DNA from: Candidatus Pacearchaeota archaeon
GTDB taxonomy: Archaea > Nanobdellota > Nanobdellia > Pacearchaeales > GW2011-AR1
Length of the DNA: 8,692 nucleotides
Direction of reading: 5' to 3'
NCBI GenBank assembly: GCA_023142835.1
Contig: JAGLIS010000004.1
Span: forward strand, 1 to 8,692
Under the pieces are notes generated by a model that was not told the DNA's origin, did no database searches, and was given only the letters and a program-made list of their open reading frames with translations. How positions within the stretch are numbered: the stretch's first letter is position 1; each line of letters opens with the position of its first letter. A program made the translations under genes and the position numbers. Shown here piece after piece: positions 1 to 4,895 of this stretch.

Positions 1-92
1 CCTGCAGTTAAATTTCCTGCTTTTGATAAAATAAAGTATATTTTTGCTTCATTATGTGTTAAACCTATTTCTTCTAAACTTCCTAATTCCAT
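1..92 (-). CDS. TrmB-family transcriptional regulator, N-terminal fragment
   Basis: The minus strand reads ATG at 92-90 and stays open for 30 codons to the window edge, giving MELGSLEEIGLTHNEAKIYF followed by a stretch ending SKAGNLTA. The pattern L-x-x-I/L-G-L-T-x-x-E-A-K-x-Y followed by a G-x-L-T-A turn is the usual opening of the winged-helix DNA-binding domain of TrmB-type archaeal regulators, which often bind palindromes in promoters and may respond to sugars or other small molecules. The sensor part is off the window, so no ligand can be inferred. A TATA-like box (111-120, read on the minus strand) is centred about 24 bases upstream of the ATG, which supports this start and a leaderless mRNA. 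The gene is divergent from the methyltransferase, and a palindrome lies between the two promoters. Another winged-helix family is possible because only 30 residues are visible. Confidence 0.6.
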   Translation of the reverse strand, partial: MELGSLEEIGLTHNEAKIYFILSKAGNLTA

Positions 93-110
93 AAATCAAC
101 AATGTAGAAC

Positions 111-120
111 TTATTTATAA
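111..120 (-). promoter_or_regulatory. TATA box of the TrmB-like gene
   Basis: On the minus strand this reads TTATAAATAA, centred about 24 bases before the ATG at 92. This is the spacing expected of an archaeal TATA box when transcription starts at or next to the start codon. The motif and distance are seen directly; promoter activity is inferred. Confidence 0.5.
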
Positions 121-121
121 G

Positions 122-143
122 TGTTGTCCTTTTTAGGACTACA
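122..143. promoter_or_regulatory. Palindrome between divergent promoters, candidate operator
   Basis: The left arm TGTTGTCCT and right arm AGGACTACA are reverse complements except for one position, with a TTTT centre. The element sits exactly between the minus-strand TATA box of the TrmB-like gene (111-120) and the plus-strand TATA-like box of the methyltransferase (143-154). A protein bound here could block both promoters. TrmB-type regulators commonly control their own gene and a divergent neighbour, so autoregulation is the natural inference. The GTCCT/AGGAC half-site recurs at 857-876 and 1539-1547. Confidence 0.45.
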
Positions 144-154
144 TATATTTAATA
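143..154 (+). promoter_or_regulatory. TATA-like box of the methyltransferase gene
   Basis: The AT-rich run ATATATTTAATA is centred about 28 bases before the ATG at 177, consistent with a leaderless transcript. No Shine-Dalgarno-like GGAG or GGTG lies between it and the start codon. The left end touches the palindrome at 122-143. Confidence 0.45.
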
Positions 155-176
155 ACAGTTACTATTAGTAAGTAGT

Positions 177-851
177 ATGTATAATGCAAGAAAATTTTAT
201 AAGTTAGATGATTCGGCACAAGGTCAGAAAAATTATGCTGAAGAAATCTTATTGGAAAGTTTATTAAAATATGATTTTGAATCAATTTTTGAAGTTGGTT
301 GTGGAGATGGCCACTTTTTAAGAAATTTTCCTAGAAAGCTAAGGAAGGGTGTTGAAATATCTAAGAAGATGATAGATCAAGCAGGAGAAGATGTTAGTAA
401 GTTTATCTTAGAGGGAGATATAACTGATTTTCAAATTTCAAAAAACTTAGATTGTAGGTTTGACTGTATAGTAGCACATTATGTGTTTACTGAACTAACT
501 CGGAATGAATTAAGTTCTACATTTTCTAATGTTAAAAAATTGTTGCGTCCAGAAGGACATTTATATTTTACAATTACTGATCCTAGATATAGGGCAGACG
601 GAAAGGAATATGATGGTTATAAGATAGTTTTTGAAGAACCTTTTTCTTTAGAAAAGTGTGATATTCCATTTAAAGTTTTGTTAAGAGAAGAAAATGGAAA
701 TTATGTAGATGTTGGAATCAGAGATTATCATAATTCTTTAAAAATTTATGATCAGTTGTTGATTAAAGCAGGATTCAGTAATCTTATTAAGACGGAGATT
801 AAGAGGCCTAATGATCTAGAAAGTTTTGCTGTTCTCTATGAAGTAAGGTAA
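177..851 (+). CDS. Class I SAM-dependent methyltransferase
   Basis: This 224-residue protein has the Rossmann-fold methyltransferase layout. Motif I is at residues 37-48 (IFEVGCGDGHFL), the glycine-rich loop that binds S-adenosylmethionine. The acidic residue after strand 2 that would contact the ribose is E60 (GVEIS). A D-x-I-V-A-H-Y-V-F motif IV segment follows near residue 100, and LLRPEGHLYF with TITDP follows near 122-136. The motif order and length fit small-molecule or ubiquinone/UbiE-like methyltransferases, but the acceptor cannot be read from the sequence. No membrane segments or added domains are visible. The gene probably has its own leaderless promoter and may be controlled by the divergent TrmB-like regulator. 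The HD phosphohydrolase starts 39 bases downstream on the same strand. Its coding strand is G/T-rich, like the HD gene and unlike the genes after 4.2 kb. Confidence 0.8.
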   Translation: MYNARKFYKLDDSAQGQKNYAEEILLESLLKYDFESIFEVGCGDGHFLRNFPRKLRKGVEISKKMIDQAGEDVSKFILEGDITDFQISKNLDCRFDCIVAHYVFTELTRNELSSTFSNVKKLLRPEGHLYFTITDPRYRADGKEYDGYKIVFEEPFSLEKCDIPFKVLLREENGNYVDVGIRDYHNSLKIYDQLLIKAGFSNLIKTEIKRPNDLESFAVLYEVR

Positions 852-856
852 CTTAA

Positions 857-876
857 GTCAGGACATATGTCTTGAC
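857..876. promoter_or_regulatory. Near-perfect 20-bp palindrome before the HD gene
   Basis: The halves GTCAGGACAT and ATGTCTTGAC are reverse complements at 9 of 10 positions with no spacer. The element fills half of the 39-base gap between the methyltransferase and the HD gene. Its centre lies 24-25 bases before the ATG at 891, the place where the other genes here have their TATA box. It could be an operator covering a weak promoter, or an RNA hairpin in a read-through transcript. It shares the AGGAC half-site with the palindrome at 122-143. Confidence 0.4.
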
Positions 877-882
877 CTAATA
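868..882 (+). repeat. 15-bp imperfect direct repeat, copy 1 (upstream of the HD gene)
   Basis: The sequence TGTCTTGACCTAATA matches TGTCCTGACCCAATA at 1539-1553 in 13 of 15 positions. Both differences are T-to-C changes. The two copies flank the HD-domain gene. Copy 1 overlaps the right half of the palindrome at 857-876. They could be binding sites for one regulator or remnants of a duplicated junction. Confidence 0.4.
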
Positions 883-890
883 TAAATACG

Positions 891-1535
891 ATGAAGGAAG
901 AATTTTTTAACAAGTTGAGAGAGAAAATATTTCCGTATTTTGAAGGAACTAATCCTTGTCACGATATGGATCATATAGATAGAGTTTTAAGTCTGGCTTT
1001 AACTATTGGAGAAAAAGAAAATGCTGATTTGGAAATTTTGAAAGTTGCTGTCTTGTTACATGATATTGCGAGAAAAGAACAGGATGAATTTAAAGGGGAA
1101 ATATGTCATGCCGAAAGAGGTTGTGAATTGGCTCGTGAAATTTTGAAAGAGCTTGGTTATTCAGGAGGTAAAATTGAAAAAGTTATTCATTGTATCAAGA
1201 CTCATAGATTTAAGAATGGGGATGTTCCTAAGAGTATCGAAGCTAAAATTTTGTATGACGCTGATAAGCTGGATAGCATCGGTGGAATTGGAATTTTAAG
1301 GGTAGCTTCTTTTTCGGGATATATTGGTTCGGTAGTTCATAATCCTAGTGTTGATATTGAGAAAACTAAAGCTTACTCTAAGGATGATTCGGCATATCGA
1401 GAATTTTTAGTGAAGCTTGTCCGAGTTAAAGATAAAATGTTCACCGATGAGGGCAAGAGGATTGCGAAGGGGAGGCATAAATTTATGGCCGAATTTTTTG
1501 ATAGGTTAAATAAGGAGGTTAAAGGAGAGTTGTGA
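891..1535 (+). CDS. HD-domain metal-dependent phosphohydrolase
   Basis: This 214-residue protein carries the HD-superfamily signature. The first histidine is in CHDMDHIDRV (H28, with H24 nearby), the defining pair H57-D58 is in VLLHDIAR, further histidines are in CHAERG (H73) and H-C-I-K-T-H (H100/H105), and the late aspartate is in LYDADKLDSIG (D125). These residues bind one or two metal ions and hydrolyse phosphate esters, often of nucleotides. The length and the H-D-x-x-H-x-x-R-V opening resemble the YedJ-like single-domain group. The substrate is unknown. The predicted protein is soluble, with no signal peptide. The ATG at 891 keeps the entire first motif, whereas a start at M26 would lose H24. 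No Shine-Dalgarno sequence precedes it. It may be co-transcribed with the methyltransferase or read from a promoter inside the palindrome at 857-876. Confidence 0.85.
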   Translation: MKEEFFNKLREKIFPYFEGTNPCHDMDHIDRVLSLALTIGEKENADLEILKVAVLLHDIARKEQDEFKGEICHAERGCELAREILKELGYSGGKIEKVIHCIKTHRFKNGDVPKSIEAKILYDADKLDSIGGIGILRVASFSGYIGSVVHNPSVDIEKTKAYSKDDSAYREFLVKLVRVKDKMFTDEGKRIAKGRHKFMAEFFDRLNKEVKGEL

Positions 1536-1538
1536 TGG

Positions 1539-1553
1539 TGTCCTGACCCAATA
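1539..1553 (+). repeat. 15-bp imperfect direct repeat, copy 2 (downstream of the HD gene)
   Basis: TGTCCTGACCCAATA begins three bases after the HD stop codon and matches the copy at 868-882 in 13 of 15 positions. It also holds the GTCCT half-site of the palindrome at 122-143. It lies 20 bases before the 24-bp repeat that opens the next gene's upstream region. Confidence 0.4.
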
Positions 1554-1572
1554 CATAGTTTATTTGAACACC

Positions 1573-1596
1573 AAACTTTAAAAACTCAAATTTCTA
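1573..1596 (+). repeat. 24-bp direct repeat, left copy, with TATA-like core
   Basis: The sequence from 1573 to 1596 (beginning AAACTTTAAAAACTC and ending TTTCTA) is identical to 2197-2220, 624 bases downstream. The similarity ends sharply on the left and after about three mixed positions on the right. The embedded CTTTAAAAACT (1576-1586) also occurs 20 bases before the start at 4228, so it is probably a TATA element of this organism. From here it would start transcription near 1605, about 75 bases before the orphan gene. The pair brackets that gene. Confidence 0.7.
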
Positions 1597-1616
1597 ATCT
1601 ACACGCATATAAATCA

Positions 1617-1635
1617 CTAAAAAAATAGTTTTTAG
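1617..1635 (+). promoter_or_regulatory. Inverted repeat in the leader of the orphan gene
   Basis: CTAAAAA (1617-1623) and TTTTTAG (1629-1635) are perfect reverse complements with a 5-base loop. As RNA this would be a weak AU-rich hairpin about 45 bases before the start codon. As DNA the A-run CTAAAAAAAT is also placed about 27 bases before a mini-ORF at 1649, so it could be a TATA box. The AT-rich composition makes a chance origin possible. Confidence 0.3.
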
Positions 1636-1648
1636 CTTGAAATTAAAA

Positions 1649-1678
1649 ATGAAAAATTTATGTAAAGGAGAATATTAA
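1649..1678 (+). CDS. Possible 9-codon leader ORF abutting the orphan gene
   Basis: ATG at 1649 opens a short frame, MKNLCKGEY, whose TAA (1676-1678) is directly followed by the ATG of the 161-residue gene. The GGAG of the ribosome binding site lies inside this mini-ORF. Such stop-start contact is typical of translational coupling. An A-rich TATA-like stretch about 27 bases upstream would allow a leaderless transcript starting here. The frame is seen directly, but that it is translated is an inference. Confidence 0.25.
   Translation: MKNLCKGEY
1666..1670 (+). promoter_or_regulatory. Shine-Dalgarno site of the orphan gene
   Basis: AGGAG ends 8 bases before the ATG at 1679, a good match and spacing to the archaeal anti-Shine-Dalgarno CCUCC. 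It is the only clear ribosome binding site in the window, since the other genes appear leaderless. It fixes the start of this gene at 1679. Confidence 0.6.
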
Positions 1679-2164
1679 ATGGCGAATATATTGTATATTG
1701 CAAAAAATAATGAAGTTAGTAATATACTGAATCGAAAGTTGGAAAAGGAAAATAACTTTAAATGGGCAACAAATATAGAGAATGCTTATGATACTTATAG
1801 GGTTCACAAACCTTTGATTGAAACAATCATAACAGATTTACCTATGGAACCTAGTTATTTTAATTTAGTTAATAATGGTGAAAAATTATTGGAGATATCA
1901 ACTCCAAGGGGATTATATTCAGGGTGGGCATTTTTATATGCAAATGACCTTTTGAGTGAGAAGTATTGGAATAATGACTCAAAAATTAAACAAATTCATA
2001 TATTTAGTAGTTTTACAAGTGATTTAAAAGATGCTCTAAACAAGAGACAATTAGGTCATTCTGATGATGAATATAAATATATTGACTCTTTAAGAAAAGA
2101 TAAAAAGTTATGTTTATTTTATTCATTGGATACGAATAGGTTTATAGAAACATTAAATTTATAA
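1679..2164 (+). CDS. Unrecognised 161-residue protein, possibly receiver-like fold
   Basis: I do not recognise a family with certainty. The first 60 residues follow a CheY-like receiver pattern: strand 1 ILYI, NNE at 10-12 where receivers have acidic residues, helix VSNILNRKLEK, and a hydrophobic strand IETIITDLPM. That strand places D53 where the phosphorylated aspartate normally sits. IHIFSS (106-111) could be strand 4 with S110 or S111 as the conserved Ser/Thr. Residues 57-100 are longer than usual, and no lysine of the K-P type is evident near LCLFYS. The protein is predicted soluble, with no DNA-binding domain. If the fold is right, the lost acidic pair suggests a degenerate receiver or adaptor. 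The gene lies between two identical 24-bp repeats, has its own leader and Shine-Dalgarno site, and is followed by a T-rich terminator. This makes it a self-contained unit unlike its neighbours, suggestive of insertion. Confidence 0.55.
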   Translation: MANILYIAKNNEVSNILNRKLEKENNFKWATNIENAYDTYRVHKPLIETIITDLPMEPSYFNLVNNGEKLLEISTPRGLYSGWAFLYANDLLSEKYWNNDSKIKQIHIFSSFTSDLKDALNKRQLGHSDDEYKYIDSLRKDKKLCLFYSLDTNRFIETLNL

Positions 2165-2190
2165 TTTTTATTTTTATTTTTATTTTATAA
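2165..2190 (+). terminator. T-rich terminator with TTTTTA repeats
   Basis: Directly after the TAA of the orphan gene, TTTTTA is repeated three times in tandem and followed by TTTTATAA. Archaeal RNA polymerase terminates at oligo-T tracts without needing a hairpin, so this is a convincing intrinsic terminator. It would separate the orphan gene from the eS6 promoter that follows. Confidence 0.6.
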
Positions 2191-2196
2191 GGTGGG

Positions 2197-2220
2197 AAAC
2201 TTTAAAAACTCAAATTTCTA
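2197..2220 (+). repeat. 24-bp direct repeat, right copy, upstream of eS6
   Basis: This is identical to 1573-1596. Its CTTTAAAAACT (2200-2210) resembles the promoter boxes before 4228 and 4936. It would start transcription near 2231, leaving a leader of about 50 bases before the eS6 start at 2283. The copy beside a universal ribosomal gene is probably the older one, and the copy at 1573 probably derives from it. That order is inferred. Confidence 0.7.
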
Positions 2221-2232
2221 GTCAATATTAGG

Positions 2233-2240
2233 ATTATAAG
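2233..2240 (+). promoter_or_regulatory. Second TATA-like box before eS6
   Basis: ATTATAAG resembles the cysS box CTTATAAG. It is centred about 24 bases before an ATG at 2261 and about 46 bases before the eS6 ATG at 2283. If this is the active box, the mRNA would start near 2261 and begin with a short frame that overlaps the eS6 start. If the upstream CTTTAAAAACT is active, this stretch is part of the leader. Confidence 0.35.
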
Positions 2241-2271
2241 CTGAGGAAAGGTTTTTACCAATGACCCTCGG
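2241..2271 (+). promoter_or_regulatory. Possible hairpin in the eS6 leader
   Basis: CTGAGG (2241-2246) can pair with CCTCGG (2266-2271), with one G-U pair. Inside, GGT (2250-2252) can pair with ACC (2257-2259) around a TTTT loop. This stem would form only if transcription starts at the upstream TATA box. Ribosomal proteins often regulate their own mRNA, so this is a plausible but unproven control element. Confidence 0.3.
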
Positions 2272-2311
2272 AAATTTACAAAATGGTTTTCAAAATAAAC
2301 ATAGCTCATAA
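2261..2311 (+). CDS. Possible 16-codon upstream ORF overlapping the eS6 start
   Basis: ATG at 2261 opens MTLGNLQNGFQNKHSS and stops at 2309-2311, in a different frame from eS6 and across its start codon. The TATA-like box ATTATAAG lies about 24 bases upstream, the spacing used by the leaderless genes in this window. Translation of it would compete with eS6 initiation. The peptide resembles no family I know, and it could be a chance frame. Confidence 0.2.
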   Translation: MTLGNLQNGFQNKHSS

Positions 2312-2717
2312 AGGAAAGATATACAAAGTCGAGACTGAGGACGAAAAGTTAGTTGGAAAATTAATCGGCGATAAAATTAAAGGTGAGGAAATTTCAGAAG
2401 ATTTAGCAGGATACGAAATCGAGATTACTGGAACATCTGACAAGGCAGGTTTTACTGGGATGGTGAATATCGAAGGACCAAATTTACACAGAGTCCTACT
2501 TGGCTACGGAAAAGGTATGCATAAAAAACCGAAAGGTGAAACAAAGGTTAATCGAAAACCGAAAGGATTAAGATTAAGAAAAACTGTTAGAGGAAAAGAA
2601 ATATCTTTAGATACAGTTCAGATTAACATAAAAGTTTTAAAAGAAGGTTCTAAAAAATTTGATACTCTTTTTGAAAAGCCAGAAGCACCAGAAGAAGAAA
2701 AATCGGAAAAAAACTAG
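2283..2717 (+). CDS. rps6e: 30S ribosomal protein eS6
   Basis: This 144-residue protein is a structural component of the small ribosomal subunit, found in archaea and eukaryotes. The start MVFKINI, the segment GYEIEITGTSDKAGF (residues 44-58) and the strongly conserved G-x-x-L-R-L-R-K-T-V-R-G stretch near residue 95 identify it. The basic middle part (HKKPKGETKVNRKPKG) contacts rRNA. The C-terminal tail is acidic, ending in repeated glutamates. The length fits the short archaeal form, which lacks the phosphorylated tail of eukaryotic eS6. In many archaea the gene lies next to aIF2-gamma, but here cysS and a membrane protein lie between them. The start at 2283 gives the family's normal N-terminus. 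It has no Shine-Dalgarno sequence, and its upstream region differs from the leaderless pattern because the TATA candidates are farther away. Confidence 0.95.
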   Translation: MVFKINIAHKGKIYKVETEDEKLVGKLIGDKIKGEEISEDLAGYEIEITGTSDKAGFTGMVNIEGPNLHRVLLGYGKGMHKKPKGETKVNRKPKGLRLRKTVRGKEISLDTVQINIKVLKEGSKKFDTLFEKPEAPEEEKSEKN

Positions 2718-2735
2718 TTTTCTAGTTCTAGAAAA
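2718..2735. promoter_or_regulatory. Inverted repeat at the cysS promoter
   Basis: TTTTCTAG and CTAGAAAA are perfect 8-base arms separated by TT, ending just before the cysS TATA box. An overlapping alternative pairs AACTAG (2712-2717) with CTAGTT (2722-2727) around TTTT, so as RNA the eS6 3' end could fold in two exclusive ways. Position suggests an operator or an eS6 mRNA 3' structure. Eight-base arms alone are expected about once per window at this base composition. Confidence 0.3.
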
Positions 2736-2736
2736 T

Positions 2737-2744
2737 CTTATAAG
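2737..2744 (+). promoter_or_regulatory. TATA box of cysS
   Basis: CTTATAAG is centred 25-26 bases before the cysS ATG at 2766. No ribosome binding site lies between, so a leaderless cysS mRNA is likely. The match to the spacing at 4198, 4907 and 6225 strengthens the call. Confidence 0.55.
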
Positions 2745-2765
2745 TAATAGAAACTCATTTAATAT

Positions 2766-4178
2766 ATGACTTTTAAAATTTACAATACCTTATCAAAAAA
2801 GTTGGAAAATTTTAAGCCTATAGAAAAGGGGAGGGTAAAAATGTATGTTTGTGGACCTACTGTTTATGGAAGAGCACATATCGGGAACTTAAGAGCGTAT
2901 ATTTTTGCAGACATCCTTCGTAGAACTTTAGAATATGCAGGATATAATGTAAATCATGTAATGAATATAACTGATGTGGGACACCTAGTTTCAGATGCTG
3001 ATTTTGGAGAAGATAAAATGCAGAAAGCCGCAAAAGAAAGTGGGCAAACATCATTACAAATTGCAGAAAAATGGACCGATTTATTTTTTCAGGATATAGA
3101 TAAACTGAATATTAAAAGAGCAAACAAAATATGTAAGGCAACAGAACATATTAAAGAACAAATTGATTTAATAAAAAAATTAGAAGACAAAGGCTATACG
3201 TATACTACCTCTGATGGTGTTTATTTTGATACGTCAAAATTTTCTCGATACGCGGATTTTGCTAAACTCAACATCAAAGGATTAAGAGCTGGAAACAGAA
3301 TCTCCATGAGGGATAAAAAAAATAAAACAGATTTTGCATTATGGAAATTTTCAAAAGAAGATGAAAAAAGAGATTTAGAATGGGATTCTCCTTGGGGAAA
3401 AGGATTTCCTGGATGGCACATCGAATGTTCAGCAATGTGTATAAAGTATCTTGGAGAAACTATAGATATACATACTGGAGGAGTAGACCATATTCCTGTT
3501 CACCATACTAACGAAATAGCTCAATCAGAATGTGCAACTGGAAAAAAATTTGTAAATTATTGGCTCCATTCAGAATTTCTATTAATGGACAGCAATAAGA
3601 AAATGAGCAAGTCGCTTAGGAATATCATTGATTTAGATATATTAGGCTCTCAAGGTATTGAACCTTTGGCTTATCGTTACCTGTGTCTAAATTCTCACTA
3701 TAGAAAACAATTAGCTTATGGAAAAGAAGTATTAGAAAGTGCGGTAAATTCTTATTCTAAATTGAAAAAATATATTCTTTCTTTAAAAGATAATGGAACA
3801 AAAGTTATTCCCTTAAATAAATTAGGAAAATCTGCAAAGAATTATTTGCAGGAATTTAAGAAGGGAATATTTAACGATTTAAACACGCCTCAAGGTCTTG
3901 CTACAATGTGGGTAATGATAAAAGATGACAAATTGTCTCAAGAGGAAAAATACACACTAGCAATAGATTTTGATAATGTTCTTGCATTAGGAATAAAAGG
4001 GATGAAAAAAGAAATTATAGATATTCCCAATAAGATTATGGATTTATTTAAAAGAAGAAATGAAGCGAGGCTTACGAAAAATTGGGGAGAGTCAGATAGA
4101 TTAAGAGATGAATTAGATTCTAAGGGATTCATTATTTCTGACACACCAAAAGATTCTAAAATAAGTTACAAGGATTAA
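2766..4178 (+). CDS. cysS: Cysteine--tRNA ligase
   Basis: This 470-residue class I aminoacyl-tRNA synthetase joins cysteine to tRNA-Cys with ATP in the cytoplasm. The first zinc ligand C29 is in MYVCGPTVY, and the HIGH motif appears as HIGN (38-41). C221 is in the WHIECS segment, and H246 and E250 (VHHTNE) complete the zinc site that selects cysteine. The KMSKS loop is intact at 279-283. The usual F-P-H-H-E-N-E is replaced by I-P-V-H-H-T-N-E, and KMSKS is followed by LRN instead of LGN. From memory, HTGGVDHIPVHHTNE-type spelling is common in candidate-phyla bacteria, so ancient exchange is possible. The C-terminal helical tRNA-binding region is present, with the usual R-x-x-K-N/D-W-x-x-S-D-x-x-R-D pattern (near residues 436-450). 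It appears complete and functional. Confidence 0.97.
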   Translation: MTFKIYNTLSKKLENFKPIEKGRVKMYVCGPTVYGRAHIGNLRAYIFADILRRTLEYAGYNVNHVMNITDVGHLVSDADFGEDKMQKAAKESGQTSLQIAEKWTDLFFQDIDKLNIKRANKICKATEHIKEQIDLIKKLEDKGYTYTTSDGVYFDTSKFSRYADFAKLNIKGLRAGNRISMRDKKNKTDFALWKFSKEDEKRDLEWDSPWGKGFPGWHIECSAMCIKYLGETIDIHTGGVDHIPVHHTNEIAQSECATGKKFVNYWLHSEFLLMDSNKKMSKSLRNIIDLDILGSQGIEPLAYRYLCLNSHYRKQLAYGKEVLESAVNSYSKLKKYILSLKDNGTKVIPLNKLGKSAKNYLQEFKKGIFNDLNTPQGLATMWVMIKDDKLSQEEKYTLAIDFDNVLALGIKGMKKEIIDIPNKIMDLFKRRNEARLTKNWGESDRLRDELDSKGFIISDTPKDSKISYKD

Positions 4179-4197
4179 TTATTAAAAACATAACAAT

Positions 4198-4208
4198 CTT
4201 TAAAAACT
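4198..4208 (+). promoter_or_regulatory. TATA box of the multi-pass membrane protein gene
   Basis: CTTTAAAAACT is centred 25 bases before the ATG at 4228. The same 11-mer occurs inside both 24-bp repeats (1576-1586 and 2200-2210), which supports reading it as a BRE/TATA element. No Shine-Dalgarno sequence follows, so the mRNA is probably leaderless. Confidence 0.55.
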
Positions 4209-4227
4209 ATCGAAGATATAACTTAGG

Positions 4228-4893
4228 ATGGAGGCATCAGAGGTCATTAGTATTATCTCGGAATTTTTTTCTAAAGAAAGTAGCCTAATTTTAACCTTGA
4301 TTTTCTTCACTGCAATAATTGTTGGTTACTCGGTATTTATCTATTACTTCTACAGATACTTAGCAAAAAAAAATCTTATCGAGCTAAACTTTGAACAATA
4401 TAATCAATACAGCAATCCTACTCTCGTCAAATTTTTTGCAGTAATCTTCTATATAGCAGAATACGTCGTCCTTCTCCCGATACTAACTTCTTTCTGGTTC
4501 ACAACTTTCGCAGTTTTAATTTTAGTCCTATCGGACGGAATTCCCGCCTCCGGAATCCTCTTAATCTCTGCTGCACTTGTTGCATCAGTAAGAATAACTG
4601 CATATATCAGCGAGAATCTTTCAAAAGATCTTGCAAAAATGCTCCCATTTACACTTCTAGCAATAGCAATAACAAAACCTAGCTTTTTTACAATCAGCAC
4701 ATTATTCTCGAGGGTTCAAGAAATTCCCCTTCTATTCTCAAACTTACCATACTACTTTCTATTTATTGTGGTCATCGAATTAACCATGCGAGTATCCGAG
4801 TTTTTAGGAAATTTATTTTCTCGTAGTGAAGAGTCAGTTGAAGAAATGATAGAGAAAACCGAGACTGAACAAGCAAAAGAAGACATGGAATAA
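4228..4893 (+). CDS. Conserved-looking multi-pass membrane protein of unknown function
   Basis: I do not recognise the family. The 221 residues contain about five or six hydrophobic segments: roughly 19-45, 66-102 (probably two passes), 106-127, 135-158 and 173-192. A basic linker (LAKKN) follows the first segment. An acidic, probably cytoplasmic tail of about 24 residues (SRSEESVEEMIEK onward) closes the protein. No transporter signature, catalytic motif or signal peptide is visible. It lies between cysS and aIF2-gamma with short gaps and its own leaderless promoter. Placement among translation genes need not indicate a shared role. The coding strand becomes C-rich in this gene, unlike the preceding same-strand genes. 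Confidence 0.75.
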   Translation: MEASEVISIISEFFSKESSLILTLIFFTAIIVGYSVFIYYFYRYLAKKNLIELNFEQYNQYSNPTLVKFFAVIFYIAEYVVLLPILTSFWFTTFAVLILVLSDGIPASGILLISAALVASVRITAYISENLSKDLAKMLPFTLLAIAITKPSFFTISTLFSRVQEIPLLFSNLPYYFLFIVVIELTMRVSEFLGNLFSRSEESVEEMIEKTETEQAKEDME

Positions 4894-4895
4894 AA

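Noticed and set aside
881..888. TATAAATA as promoter of the HD gene
   Set aside because: It is only 3-10 bases before the ATG at 891, so transcription would begin inside the gene and lose the first HD motif residues. The site at 857-876 has better spacing.
1537..1572. GGTGT and ACACC as a terminator hairpin after the HD gene
   Set aside because: Only five base pairs with a loop of 26 bases and no following T tract; too weak to call.
2241..2270. C/D box guide RNA in the eS6 upstream region
   Set aside because: CTGA and an ATGA are present, but no full C box (RTGATGA) or paired D/D' layout exists.
4449..4700. 83-codon minus-strand frame
   Set aside because: Antisense to the membrane protein gene at 4228; composition is explained by the hydrophobic codons on the other strand.
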